DNA of 36,899 nt from Limibacillus sp. (GCA_037379885.1 JARRJC010000009.1:52725-89623), one strand, 5' to 3'; counted from the first letter of the stretch, positions 25,266 to 36,899 are shown. Numbers and translations: made by a program. Notes: generated by a model not told the origin, from the sequence alone.

Positions 25266-26384
25266 ATGAAACTGACCATCGAACGCGCTGCCCTTCTGAA
25301 ATCGCTCGCCCACGTGCAGAGCGTCGTCGAGCGGCGCAACACCATTCCCATCCTGTCCAACGTGCTGATGGAGGTTTCCGGCGGGACGCTCTCCCTGACC
25401 GCGACCGACATGGACCTGACCATCGTCGAGCAGGTCGCCGCCGATGTCTCCGCCGAGGGCGCGACCACGGCCCCGGCGCACACGCTCTACGACATCGTGC
25501 GCAAGCTGCCCGATGGGGCGCAGATCGAGATTTCTCTGTCCGGCGACAACGGCCAGATGACGCTGGCCGCCGGGCGCTCGACCTTCACCCTGACCACGCT
25601 GCCGCGCGAGGACTTCCCGGCGGCCAATCAGGGCGACCTGCCGCAGTCCTTCGCGGTGCCGGCGACCGAGCTGCGCAACCTGATCGACCGCACGCGCTTT
25701 GCCATCTCCACCGAGGAGACGCGCTACTACCTGAACGGCATCTACCTGCACGCCGCCGAGAACAGCGGCGTCGCCGTCCTCCGGGCGGTGGCGACCGACG
25801 GTCACCGTCTGGCGCGCTTCGAGATGCCGCTGCCCGACGGGGCCAAGGGCATGCCGGGCGTGATCGTGCCGCGCAAGACCGTGCAGGAGCTGCGCAAGCT
25901 GCTGGACGAGGCCGACGACACGGTGAACATCGCCATCTCCGAGACGCGGGTGCGCTTTTCCTTCAACTCGACGGTCCTGACCTCGAAGCTGATCGACGGC
26001 ACCTTCCCCGATTACGAGCGGGTCATCCCCTCGGGCAACGACAAGACCATGGAGGTGGACCGCAAGTCGATCCGCGAGGCCGTGGACCGCGTCTCCACCA
26101 TCTCCTCGGAGAAGAGCCGCTCGGTTAAGCTGGCGCTCTCCAATTCCACGCTGGTGCTGTCCGCCACCTCGGCGGAGAACGGCAGCGCGGTGGAGGAGAT
26201 CGAGGTCGGCTTCACCGGCGAGCCGCTGGAGATCGGCTTCAACTCCCGCTACCTGCTCGACATCGCAGAGCAGATCGAAGGCGGAGAGGCCCTGTTCCAG
26301 TTCTCCGACGCCGCCTCTCCCACCATCGTCCGCGATGCGAGCGATGAATCGGCGCTCTACGTGCTGATGCCCATGCGGGTTTGA
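25266..26384 (+). CDS. dnaN: DNA polymerase III sliding clamp (beta subunit)
   Basis: Ring-shaped clamp that tethers DNA polymerase III and repair enzymes to DNA; 372 residues in three similar domains, standard for the family. The start MKLTIERAALLKSLAHVQSV, the VERRNTIPILSNVLM segment, and the end ALYVLMPMRV, which forms part of the client-binding cleft, are all typical. The ATG at 25266 follows TTGGAAA. It lies 250 bases after dnaA, with a terminator and a likely promoter between them, and its TGA lies 11 bases before the proposed recF start. Confidence 0.98.
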   Translation: MKLTIERAALLKSLAHVQSVVERRNTIPILSNVLMEVSGGTLSLTATDMDLTIVEQVAADVSAEGATTAPAHTLYDIVRKLPDGAQIEISLSGDNGQMTLAAGRSTFTLTTLPREDFPAANQGDLPQSFAVPATELRNLIDRTRFAISTEETRYYLNGIYLHAAENSGVAVLRAVATDGHRLARFEMPLPDGAKGMPGVIVPRKTVQELRKLLDEADDTVNIAISETRVRFSFNSTVLTSKLIDGTFPDYERVIPSGNDKTMEVDRKSIREAVDRVSTISSEKSRSVKLALSNSTLVLSATSAENGSAVEEIEVGFTGEPLEIGFNSRYLLDIAEQIEGGEALFQFSDAASPTIVRDASDESALYVLMPMRV

Positions 26385-26395
26385 GGGGCAGCCGC

Positions 26396-30089
<3,694 letters not shown>

Positions 30090-30095
30090 GCGTTC

Positions 30096-31586
30096 TCACC
30101 GCTCCGTCAGCTTCAGTTCGATCCGGCGGTTCCTTGACAGCGCTTCGGGGGTGTCCTCGTCCGTGATGGGCTGGTGTTCGCCGAAGCCGGTGGCGGCGAG
30201 GCGGTTCGGGGGGATGCCTTCGCCGATCAGGAAGGTGACGACCGAGAGGGCGCGGGCCGTGGAAAGCTCCCAGTTGGACTGGAACTCGGGCGTCCTGATG
30301 GGGCGCTTGTCGGTGTGGCCGTCGACGCGCAGGATCCAGTCGATGTCCTCGGGAATCTCGGCGGCGATTTCTTTCAGGGCCCCGGCGAGGTTCGCCAGCT
30401 GGGCCTTGCCCTCGGCGCCGATCTCCGCTTCGGCGGTCTCGAACAGCACCTCGGACTGGAAGACGAAGCGGTCGCCGACGATGCGGATGTCGTCCCGCTC
30501 ACCCAGGATTTCCCTCAGACGCCCGAAGAACTCGGAGCGGTAGCGGGCCAGTTCCTGCACCTTGGTCGCCAGCGCCGCGTTCAGGCGTTCGCCCAGGTTG
30601 ATGATCTGGGCGCGCTGGTCCTCGTTCAGCGCCTCGGAGGCCTCCAGCGCGGCGTTGAGACGGGCGAGCTGGCGGCGCAGGGCCCGAAGCTGCTGGTTCA
30701 GCAGCAGAACCTGGGCCTGCGCCTCTTCGGTCAGCGCCACCTGATCGGCCAGCAGGTCCTTCTGACGCGCCAGTTCACCCTCGGTCTCGGCCTCTGAATC
30801 GAGGGCCGCCTGCACCTTCGCCTCCAGGTTCGCCACCTCGCGCCGAAGCTGGTCGCGCAGGTCGCGCAGGATCGCGAGTTCGGCGACCTGGGCCTCGAGC
30901 TGGCCGCGGTCGATCTGGATGGTCTCCTCGGCGGCGGCGAGGCGGCTGCGCAGTTGTTCGGCCGCCTCTTCGGAGCTTTGAAGGCGGGTCGAGAGCTCGG
31001 CCACCTGCTCGCGCAGGGAATCGCGCAGCTCGCGCAGCATGCCGAGTTCGGCGAGCTGGGCCTCGATGGTCTCCTTGTCCGCCTCGATGGTGGCGTAGGC
31101 GTCTTCGAGCTGGCCCCTGAGCTCGGCGGTGACGGAGAGCTGGCGGTCCAGTTCCTCGGCCAGTTCAGCGTTGCGGTCCTGGGTCTGGTCGAGGCTGCCG
31201 CGCAGGGAGGACAGCTCGTCGCGCGCGCTCAAGATTTGCTGGTTCAGCGCCTCCCGCTCCGACTGGAGCGAGGCGATCTGGTTGCGTAAGGAATCGCGCG
31301 CCTCCAACGAGGCCTGCAACTCGCTGGATAGGCTCGCCATGTTGAGCCTGAGGTCGGCGTTGGCCGAGCGCTCCAGCGCCAGCAGGTCGGACAGCTCGGC
31401 GACCTCCGCCTCCAGCCGCGCCAGGGCCTGATCGCGCCCGGAAAGCGCGTTGGAGAGGTAGAACTGCGCGACGATGAAGACCAAGAGGACGAAGATCACC
31501 ACCAGCAACAGGGTCGCCAGCGCATCCACGAAGCCCGGCCAGATGTTGACCGCCCGCCTGCCGCCGCCGCGTCTGAGGTTATACAT
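30096..31586 (-). CDS. MotB/OmpA-like protein: one TM helix, long coiled coil, OmpA C domain
   Basis: Inner-membrane protein of 496 residues. A short basic N-terminus precedes one transmembrane helix (about 19-44, from [14 protein letters not shown]) with an Asp (Asp21) near its start, where MotB carries its proton-binding Asp. Residues 50-350 are an almost unbroken coiled coil, including two copies of a 33-residue block exactly 56 residues apart. The OmpA-like domain (about 375-496) has [16 protein letters not shown] and ATGFGEHQP, with the Asp and Arg that bind peptidoglycan. Its start is four bases after the MotA-like gene. Presumed partner: a MotA-like ion-driven stator. What it drives is unknown. 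Not flagellar by context. Confidence 0.85.
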   Translation of the reverse strand: MYNLRRGGGRRAVNIWPGFVDALATLLLVVIFVLLVFIVAQFYLSNALSGRDQALARLEAEVAELSDLLALERSANADLRLNMASLSSELQASLEARDSLRNQIASLQSEREALNQQILSARDELSSLRGSLDQTQDRNAELAEELDRQLSVTAELRGQLEDAYATIEADKETIEAQLAELGMLRELRDSLREQVAELSTRLQSSEEAAEQLRSRLAAAEETIQIDRGQLEAQVAELAILRDLRDQLRREVANLEAKVQAALDSEAETEGELARQKDLLADQVALTEEAQAQVLLLNQQLRALRRQLARLNAALEASEALNEDQRAQIINLGERLNAALATKVQELARYRSEFFGRLREILGERDDIRIVGDRFVFQSEVLFETAEAEIGAEGKAQLANLAGALKEIAAEIPEDIDWILRVDGHTDKRPIRTPEFQSNWELSTARALSVVTFLIGEGIPPNRLAATGFGEHQPITDEDTPEALSRNRRIELKLTER

Positions 31587-31590
31587 GGGT

Positions 31591-32757
31591 CTAGCGGTTC
31601 TCTTCCTCGGCCAGCGCGGCGATGGTGCGCGCCAGCAGGCGGATCTCGTTGCGCATCTCGGTGACGATCTCCGACCGGCCCTTGCCGATCTCAGAGGCGA
31701 TGCGCTCCAGCCTGTGGTCCATGGAGCGGATGTGGTCGCGGGTCAGGTCGTCGACCCCGCCGCCAGACTCCGGCGCCTTGTCGGCCAGCTTCTGCAAGAC
31801 GGGGCGCAGGTCGTCCTGGGTTTCCACCAGACGGCGTAGCACCTGCTGCTCGGAGCGCATCTGGTCGGTCAGCAGCGCCATGCGCTCTGCCAGCGCGGCC
31901 AGGTCCTGATCCAGCGAGGAGCGGTTCTCCTCCCCGCGCGCCATGATGCGCTGCAGGTTGTCCAGGGAGTCGGCCGTCTGCTCCAGAAGCGCCTGGATGT
32001 AGGCCGGAACGGAGCCTTCGCCCTCCGCGCCGCCGCCGCCGGAGGAGATGCGGGTGTTGCTGGAAAGCCATTCCTCCAGCTCGTTGACGAAGCGGTTGTG
32101 GGCCTGGGCGGCCTGGAGCTCCAGGAAGCCCAGCACCAGCGACCCGGCGAGGCCGAAGAGCGAGGAGGAAAAGGCCGTGCCCATGCCGGAGAGCGGCGTT
32201 TGCAGCCCGGCCTTCAGCTCATTGAACATGACGCCGGCATCGCCGCCGTCCACGCGCAGGTTCTGGATGGTGTCGCCGACCGCGCCCACCGTCTCCAGAA
32301 GGCCCCAGAAGGTGCCGAGCAGGCCCAGGAAGACCAGCAGGCCGATCAGGTAGCGGGAGATCTCGTGGGTCTCCTCGATGCGGCTGGAGATGCCGTCGAG
32401 GATCGAGCGCAGCGTCATGGTAGAGAGGGTGAGGCGCCCCTTGCGCTCCCCGATCATGGTGGCGAGCGGGCTCAGGAGGCGCGGCGCGCGCTGCTGGGTC
32501 ATCTCGCCGGGCAGCACCAGATTGTAGCCGCTGGAGTCCTGCTTCAGGCTTTCCGCGAAGGCCGTCTCGGGATAGAGCCCGATCACGCTCTTGAAGATGA
32601 AGAGCACGCCGAGGCCCAGCACCAGCAGGATCATGCCGTTCAGCACCACGTTGGCGGCGAAGGCGTCGGCCAGACGCGGATAGAGCAGCACCGCCGCCAC
32701 CGCGACCAGCGCCAGGAACACCAGCATGCGGATCAGAAATCGGGTTGGACGGGTCAT
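31591..32757 (-). CDS. MotA/TolQ/ExbB-like proton channel family protein
   Basis: Membrane protein of 388 residues with four predicted helices at about 9-26, 37-58, 134-158 and 193-214. The third contains GLLGTFWGLLETVGAV and the fourth LSGMGTAFSSSLFGLAGSLVLGF, the pore-lining helices typical of MotA/TolQ/ExbB channels. The loop between helices 2 and 3 is about 75 residues long and cytoplasmic. After helix 4 comes a cytoplasmic tail of about 170 residues with a GGGG linker (240-243) and heptad-rich coils. It is followed by the MotB-like gene with a 4-base gap, so they are almost certainly partners. Function beyond ion-coupled force generation is unknown. Confidence 0.85.
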   Translation of the reverse strand: MTRPTRFLIRMLVFLALVAVAAVLLYPRLADAFAANVVLNGMILLVLGLGVLFIFKSVIGLYPETAFAESLKQDSSGYNLVLPGEMTQQRAPRLLSPLATMIGERKGRLTLSTMTLRSILDGISSRIEETHEISRYLIGLLVFLGLLGTFWGLLETVGAVGDTIQNLRVDGGDAGVMFNELKAGLQTPLSGMGTAFSSSLFGLAGSLVLGFLELQAAQAHNRFVNELEEWLSSNTRISSGGGGAEGEGSVPAYIQALLEQTADSLDNLQRIMARGEENRSSLDQDLAALAERMALLTDQMRSEQQVLRRLVETQDDLRPVLQKLADKAPESGGGVDDLTRDHIRSMDHRLERIASEIGKGRSEIVTEMRNEIRLLARTIAALAEEENR

Positions 32758-32892
32758 TTCAGGCTCTCATCCCCCTTAGGTGGAAGCGGGTCCGGTGTAG
32801 GGGCCCGGCGAGGGCGCCGTTCCGGCCCTTCGGTCTCTTTTTGCGCCGCCATTCTAGGCCAGGAACTGCGGCAAAAAGGTGGCTGTGCCTTG

Positions 32893-32946
32893 GCCCTGCA
32901 CGATGCCTCAGCGCTGCACGATGCCCTAGCGCTGCACGATGATGTC
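32893..32946 (-). repeat. Three tandem 18-bp copies spanning the OmpA-like gene's end and stop codon
   Basis: On the minus strand the unit is ATC GTG CAG CGC, stop, GGC. The copy at 32929-32946 encodes the last Ile-Val-Gln-Arg; the TAG and GGC follow at 32923-32928. The next copy repeats Ile-Val-Gln-Arg with TGA instead of TAG, and the third is diverged and has no stop. Because 18 is a multiple of three, every copy stays in frame, giving a backup stop codon 18 bases downstream. Confidence 0.85.
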
Positions 32947-33996
32947 AACCCGGTCGGCCTCGCCGGAAAGATTGGAGGCGCCGAGCGGGCGGATCTCCAC
33001 CCGCGTCGAGACGATCCCCTGCTGGATCAGGAAGCCGCGCACGGCGAGCGCGCGCGCCAGCGAGAGGCGCCGGGCGCGCTGGTCGCTCGCTTCTTCTCCG
33101 GCCGCGTAGGCCATCAGCGTGATCTGCGCGCCGGGGCGCAGCTTCGCGCGGTCGGATGCCTCGGCCAGGGTCGGCGCCGCGCCGTCCGGCAGTCTGGAAG
33201 AGCCGGGCTCGAAGGCGAGGGTGAAGACGTCGCCCGGCGGCTGCTGCAATTCGGGCGGAATCTGCTCGCCCTCTTCCTCTGGCTCCGCTTCCTCGACCGC
33301 TTCCGCCGGCGCGTCCGGCTGGCCGGTCACATCCTCGACCGGGGCCACGGGCACCGCGGGCGGCGCTGCGGCCTCTCCGGCCTCCTCGGCGGGCGTTTCC
33401 TGCTCCTGAGCGACGTCGCTTTCAGGCTCGGGGGCAGGCTCGGGCGCAGGGGCGGGCGGCGTCTCCGCAGACGGCGGGGGCGCGGGTGCCGCTTGTGGTT
33501 CTGGTGCGGGCGCAGGCGCAGGGGCCGGGGCTGGCTCAGGCGCTGGCGCTGGCGCGACCGGAACCGGTGTCTGGTCGATCTGCTGGCTTTCGGCGGCGGG
33601 TTGGGCGGGCGCTTCCGGTTCGGGCGTCGCGGCGACTTCCGGCTCGGGCGGTGTCTCGGCGGCGGGCGCGGGTGCGGGAGCAGGCGTCGGCGCCGGTGTC
33701 GGCGCCGGGGCGGCGTCGGTCACGCGCTCCGGTGCTTCGGGCAGGCTTTCCTGGGTCTGCGGGCGCAGGACCGGCGGCACGTAGACGCCTTCAGGCAGAT
33801 GATAGACGCCGCTGCCGCTGATGATCGTGGTGCCGGCGGCGGGATCTTCGGGGATTGTTTCCTGAGCCAGACCGCCGCCCAGAGGCAGCGCCACCGCGAG
33901 CAGGCTCACGGCGCTGAGCAGGGCCAGCTTCTCGTGGGATCGCCGGGTCTGGCGCATCTGCCTGTTCAGGAGTTGTTGGGCCTCGTTGACGGCCAT
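32926..33996 (-). CDS. Exported OmpA-like protein with a long Pro/Ala-rich linker
   Basis: A 356-residue protein. A 23-residue polar, basic N-terminus is followed by a hydrophobic stretch (LALLSAVSLLAVALPLGGG, 24-42) and a possible signal peptidase site after GLA at 44. If uncleaved it would be a membrane anchor. Residues 95-255 are low-complexity Pro/Ala/Glu (PAPTPAPAPAP and variants). The last 100 residues are OmpA-like: VFTLAFEPGSSRLPD, then RRLSLARALAVRGFLIQQG. The Asp that contacts peptidoglycan in OmpA is replaced: AYAAGEE stands where GYTD is expected. It lies 168 bases upstream of the MotA-like gene on the same strand, suggesting a joint role. Function unknown. Confidence 0.8.
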   Translation of the reverse strand: MAVNEAQQLLNRQMRQTRRSHEKLALLSAVSLLAVALPLGGGLAQETIPEDPAAGTTIISGSGVYHLPEGVYVPPVLRPQTQESLPEAPERVTDAAPAPTPAPTPAPAPAPAAETPPEPEVAATPEPEAPAQPAAESQQIDQTPVPVAPAPAPEPAPAPAPAPAPEPQAAPAPPPSAETPPAPAPEPAPEPESDVAQEQETPAEEAGEAAAPPAVPVAPVEDVTGQPDAPAEAVEEAEPEEEGEQIPPELQQPPGDVFTLAFEPGSSRLPDGAAPTLAEASDRAKLRPGAQITLMAYAAGEEASDQRARRLSLARALAVRGFLIQQGIVSTRVEIRPLGASNLSGEADRVDIIVQR

Positions 33997-34068
33997 GATG
34001 TTCTTACCTTTTGCCCCCGCGTGATTCGCGGCTCAAAGACTAAGGGCAGACAGGGGCGCGAACAACCG

Positions 34069-34869
34069 CTAAGCGCTCTTTTCCTTGCGGCTAAGCAGCT
34101 TTCGCAAGACGAGATTGATCTCGGCGTTGGTCGCGAGGATGCTGTCGCCCTCCAAGCGGAAGGCGCGCCCGTCGATCGCGGACACGAAGCCGCCGGCTTC
34201 GCGCACCAGCAAGACCCCCGCCGCCACGTCCCAGGGCATCAGGTCCCGCTCCCAGAAGCCGTCGTAGCGCCCGGCGGCCACATAGGCCAGATCGAGCGAA
34301 GCAGCGCCCCAGCGCCGCACGCCCGCGGTCTCGGCCATGACCCGCTCCAGCTCCCCCAGGAAGCGGTCGTGGTCCTTCGCGCCCTTGAAGGGGATGCCGG
34401 TCGCCAGCACGGACTCTTCCAGCCGCCGCCGTCCGGAGACACGCAGGCGCCGGTCGTTCAGGTAGGCGCCCTTGCCGCGCTCGGCGAAGAAGAGCTCTTC
34501 CTTGATGGGGTCGTAGATCACCGCCGCCGTGGGCTCGCCGCGCTCGACCAGCGCCAGAGAGACGGCCCAGTGCGGCAGGCCGTGCAGGAAGTTCGTGGTG
34601 CCGTCGAGCGGGTCGCCGACCCAGACGGCGTGCTCGCCGATCTTCTCACCCGCCTTGGCGGACTCCTCCAGCAGGAACCCGATCTCCGGGCGCGACTGCT
34701 GCAGTTCCTCGCGCAGCTTGCGCTCGGCCTTCAGGTCGGCCTGGGTGACGAAATCCGCCGGGCCCTTCTTGGAGACCTGCAGGTTCTCGACCTCGCCGAA
34801 GTCGCGCTGGACGGAGCGGGCGGCCTTGATGACCGCCTTTACCATGACGTTGATGAGGGGGGAGCGCAT
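34069..34869 (-). CDS. suhB: Inositol monophosphatase family protein
   Basis: Mg2+-dependent phosphatase of 266 residues, SuhB-like. Metal-site motifs: LEES (67-70), DPLDGTTNF (86-94) and the second Asp motif PWDVAAG near 218. The opening MRSPLINVMVKAVIKAARS is typical of alphaproteobacterial members. SuhB hydrolyses inositol-1-phosphate and in E. coli also joins rRNA antitermination complexes; which role applies here is not shown. It starts 8 bases after efp, so the two are cotranscribed, an order common in alphaproteobacteria. The OmpA-like gene follows after 72 bases. Confidence 0.92.
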   Translation of the reverse strand: MRSPLINVMVKAVIKAARSVQRDFGEVENLQVSKKGPADFVTQADLKAERKLREELQQSRPEIGFLLEESAKAGEKIGEHAVWVGDPLDGTTNFLHGLPHWAVSLALVERGEPTAAVIYDPIKEELFFAERGKGAYLNDRRLRVSGRRRLEESVLATGIPFKGAKDHDRFLGELERVMAETAGVRRWGAASLDLAYVAAGRYDGFWERDLMPWDVAAGVLLVREAGGFVSAIDGRAFRLEGDSILATNAEINLVLRKLLSRKEKSA

Positions 34870-34877
34870 GCCGGGCG

Positions 34878-35444
34878 TCAGTCCTTGGCGCGCTCGACGT
34901 AGGAAGCCTCGGCGGTGTTGACCACCACGCGGGTGCCGCTTTCGATGTGCGGCGGCACCATGATGCGCACGCCGTTGGCCAGCATCGCCGGCTTGTAGGA
35001 GGAGGAAGCGGTCTGCCCCTTCACCACGGCGTCGGCCTCGACGATCTCCTCCACCACCGTTTCCGGCAGGGTCACGGAGATGGGGTCGTCCTCGTAGCTC
35101 TCGATGGTCACCATCATGCCCTCCGCGAGAAAGGGCAGGGGCTCGCCCACCAGGTCGGCGTTAACGGTGATCTGCTCGTAGGTCTCCTGATCCATGAAGG
35201 TCAGCATCTCTCCGTCGGCGAAGAGGAACTGATAGTCCTTCTGATCCAGGCGCACGCGCTCGACCGTCTCGGAAGAGCGGAAGCGCTCGTTCAGCTTGGT
35301 CCCGTGGCGGATGTCCTTCAGCTCGACCTGGGCGTACGCGCCGCCCTTTCCGGGCTTCACGTGCTGCAGTTTCACCGCGCGCCAGAGCTGGCCGTTGTGC
35401 TCGATAACGTTGCCGGGACGGATTTCGTTGCCATTGATCTTCAT
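34878..35444 (-). CDS. efp: Elongation factor P
   Basis: Translation factor of 188 residues that relieves ribosomes stalled on polyproline stretches. It has the three-domain beta-barrel sequence: [17 protein letters not shown] at the start, the loop PGKGGAY with Lys33, the position beta-lysylated in E. coli, then [15 protein letters not shown] and the end [14 protein letters not shown]. Cotranscribed with suhB. Two Pro-rich proteins of the window, notably the OmpA-like protein with its Pro/Ala linker, would be natural clients. The Lys-modifying enzymes EpmA and EpmB are not in the window. Confidence 0.97.
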   Translation of the reverse strand: MKINGNEIRPGNVIEHNGQLWRAVKLQHVKPGKGGAYAQVELKDIRHGTKLNERFRSSETVERVRLDQKDYQFLFADGEMLTFMDQETYEQITVNADLVGEPLPFLAEGMMVTIESYEDDPISVTLPETVVEEIVEADAVVKGQTASSSYKPAMLANGVRIMVPPHIESGTRVVVNTAEASYVERAKD

Positions 35445-35569
35445 GGCCGACCTTCTCGATTGATTTTCACGCTGTCAGGAACGGCGGACGGCACCGGCCG
35501 CCCGCGAAATGCGCGCGGAAGCTAGCAGAAGGGATGGCGTCGGGCAACTGCCGACGAGCGCGCGCCGGG

Positions 35570-36445
35570 TCAGCGTCCGGCGTAGCGTTCTTCCTCGGCG
35601 TAGTAGTCGTCGAAACCGACGATCCGGCGCAGCTCGGCGAAGTCCATCAGCTCTTGGGGATGGCGCCCTTCCTTCATGGCGGCGAGCGCGTCGCGCATGG
35701 CCGTCATGGCGGCGTTCATGATGGTCAGCGGATAGGCCGCGATCTGGTAGCCGATGTCCTCCAGAACCTCGGGCGGCAACAGCGGCGTATGGCCCTGCTC
35801 CACCAGATTGGCCATCTTCGGGCCCGGCAGGCTGGAGCAGAAGGTGCGCATCTCCTCCTCGCTCTTCAGCGCTTCGACGAAGAGGATGTCGGCCCCCGCC
35901 TCCTTGAAGAGCCGCGCGCGCTCCAATCCCTCGTCGAGGCCGTGGTCTTCGCGCGCGTCGGTCCGCGCCAGGATCAGGATGTCGCCCGCGCCCTCGGCCT
36001 TCAGCTCCTCGCGCGCGTCCACGGCGGCGCGGATGCGCTGCAGCGCCTCGTCGCGCCCCACCACCGCCTTGCCCTTGGTGTGGCCGCAGCGCTTGGGGGC
36101 GATCTGGTCCTCGATCATGACCGAGGCGAAGCCGGCCCCGGCATAGCCGCGCACGGTCCGCTTCACGTTCATGGCGTTGCCGTAGCCGGTGTCGCCGTCG
36201 CCGATCACCGGGATCGAGACCCGCTGACAGATGTTGCGGCCCTGATCCAGCATCTCGCCATAGGAGATGAGGCCGGTGTCCGGCATGCCGAGCCGCGCGG
36301 AGGAGACCGCGAAACCGCTCATGAAGGTCAGCGGAAAGCCCGCCTGTTCGATCATCTTGGCGGAGAGCGCATCGAAACAGCAGGGCATCACGGTCAGGCC
36401 CGGCTTGGCCAGGAGGGCGCGCAGCTTGTCGGCGGGGGAGGTCAT
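35570..36445 (-). CDS. Isocitrate lyase / PEP mutase family enzyme (oxaloacetate decarboxylase-like)
   Basis: A 291-residue TIM-barrel enzyme of the isocitrate lyase/phosphoenolpyruvate mutase superfamily. The metal-binding DGDTGYGN (83-90) and the flexible-loop signature KRCGH (118-122) with its Cys identify a C-C lyase rather than a C-P mutase. The rest (VMIEDQ, ILARTDA, FVEALKSEEEM) matches the group containing oxaloacetate decarboxylase, 2-methylisocitrate lyase and 2,3-dimethylmalate lyase. Exact substrate cannot be told. It follows a TRAP transporter permease gene by 22 bases on the same strand, which suggests that it acts on an imported dicarboxylate-like compound. Confidence 0.88.
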   Translation of the reverse strand: MTSPADKLRALLAKPGLTVMPCCFDALSAKMIEQAGFPLTFMSGFAVSSARLGMPDTGLISYGEMLDQGRNICQRVSIPVIGDGDTGYGNAMNVKRTVRGYAGAGFASVMIEDQIAPKRCGHTKGKAVVGRDEALQRIRAAVDAREELKAEGAGDILILARTDAREDHGLDEGLERARLFKEAGADILFVEALKSEEEMRTFCSSLPGPKMANLVEQGHTPLLPPEVLEDIGYQIAAYPLTIMNAAMTAMRDALAAMKEGRHPQELMDFAELRRIVGFDDYYAEEERYAGR

Positions 36446-36467
36446 GAGAGGAAAGCTCCGGGGTTGG

Positions 36468-36899
36468 TCACATCTTGAAGGGTATGTAGAGCACGATATC
36501 GGGGATCAGATAACAGATCACCACGGTCACGAGCATCAGCAGCAGGAAGGGTAGCACGCCGCGCGCCACCTCGCTCATGCTGGCCTTTCCGACCGCTTGT
36601 ATCACATAGAGGTTGAGGCCCACGGGCGGCGTGATCAAGGCGCACTCCACCATGATCACGAAGAAGACGCCGAACCAGATCGGGTCGATGCCGAGCGGCA
36701 AGAGGGCCGGGGCCAGCACCGGTACCATGATCAGCATCATGGAGAGCGCCTCCAGGAACAGCCCCATGAGGACCAGCACCAGCGCCACCACCAGGATGAA
36801 GAGCCCGGCCTCCTGGAAGTTGGCGATGATCATCGCGGAGAGATCCTGGGGAATGCGATAGAGCGTGATCGCCTTGCCGAAGACCTTGGCCCCGGCGAC
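36468..36899 (-). CDS. TRAP transporter large permease (DctM type), C-terminal part; gene runs off the window
   Basis: The frame is open to the right edge; 143 C-terminal residues are visible of a protein normally about 430 long. It has four hydrophobic segments and the DctM hallmark near the end: FGVFFVIMVECALITPPVGLNLYV, followed by a last helix (VLPFLLLMLVTVVICYLIPDIVLYIP). TRAP systems import organic acids using a sodium gradient, with a periplasmic binding protein and a small permease expected upstream, outside the window. The PEP mutase-like enzyme follows and is probably cotranscribed. Confidence 0.92.
   Translation of the reverse strand, partial: VAGAKVFGKAITLYRIPQDLSAMIIANFQEAGLFILVVALVLVLMGLFLEALSMMLIMVPVLAPALLPLGIDPIWFGVFFVIMVECALITPPVGLNLYVIQAVGKASMSEVARGVLPFLLLMLVTVVICYLIPDIVLYIPFKM

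Noticed and set aside
30096-32757. Zorya anti-phage system (ZorA/ZorB)
   Set aside because: The pair has the MotA/MotB-like plan of ZorAB, but no ZorC, ZorD or ZorE-type gene is adjacent; the neighbours are gyrB, suhB and efp, and the long coil is in the MotB-like rather than the MotA-like protein. A housekeeping envelope pair is more likely.
32838-32877. Terminator between the OmpA-like and MotA-like genes
   Set aside because: TTTTTGC and GCAAAAA form a weak 7-bp inverted repeat with a large gap. The pairing is AT-rich and interrupted, so a terminator is not convincing.
33276-33720. Repeated GC-rich units in the OmpA-like gene as a possible repeat array
   Set aside because: The units are irregular and simply encode the Pro/Ala/Glu-rich linker; there are no spacers or conserved repeat borders, so not CRISPR or a mobile element.
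32098-34902. Long open frame of about 930 codons antisense to the MotA-like, OmpA-like and suhB genes
   Set aside because: It spans several convincing genes and their gaps on the other strand and is full of low-complexity Gly/Arg segments from the Pro/Ala linker. Shadow of GC-rich coding DNA.

Overview
The window is high-GC DNA from an alphaproteobacterium, most likely a member of the Rhodospirillales or a close relative. This placement is inferred from gene order (ubiB-ubiE / mutM - enoyl-CoA hydratase - rpsT - dnaA - dnaN - recF - gyrB), from coaBC-dut coupling and from protein style; no search was run. Coding density is high and most of the window is housekeeping. I see no tRNA, rRNA, insertion sequence, prophage or CRISPR array.

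Layout. 1-7.5 kb: the 3' part of an M3 oligopeptidase gene, a tandem pair of EamA transporters, a ZIP metal transporter, two small proteins of unknown role (DUF3429, DUF1232), a Rieske oxygenase and a short-chain dehydrogenase. 7.5-13.8 kb is the most accessory-looking part: a MOSC protein divergent from an AerR/PpaA-like cobalamin-binding regulator, a cytoplasmic TPR protein, and a translationally coupled glycosyltransferase plus NDP-hexose 2,3-dehydratase pair, then phhB. 13.9-20.6 kb: a small zincin, a probable five-gene operon read leftward (coaBC-dut-Rrf2 regulator-cysK-uracil-DNA glycosylase), and ubiE-ubiB. 20.6-30.1 kb, rightward: mutM, a small secreted protein, enoyl-CoA hydratase, rpsT, then dnaA, dnaN, recF and gyrB. 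30.1-36.9 kb, all leftward: a MotB-like and a MotA-like protein, a Pro/Ala-rich OmpA-like protein, suhB, efp, a PEP mutase/isocitrate lyase family enzyme and the 3' end of a TRAP transporter permease gene.

How the genes work together. dnaA, dnaN, recF and gyrB form the classical replication cluster. dut, the uracil-DNA glycosylase and mutM keep uracil and oxidised bases out of DNA. coaBC consumes cysteine for coenzyme A while cysK makes it, with an Rrf2 regulator between them. ubiE and ubiB serve ubiquinone synthesis. The MotA-like/MotB-like pair next to an OmpA-like protein looks like a proton-driven envelope machine of unknown purpose, and is the best candidate here for an undescribed system. 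Other points worth a second look are a MutM zinc finger lacking its last cysteine, an in-frame tandem duplication of a gene end including its stop codon, two mutually exclusive hairpins at a convergent gene junction, and a promoter followed within about 35 bases by an intrinsic terminator ahead of dnaN.
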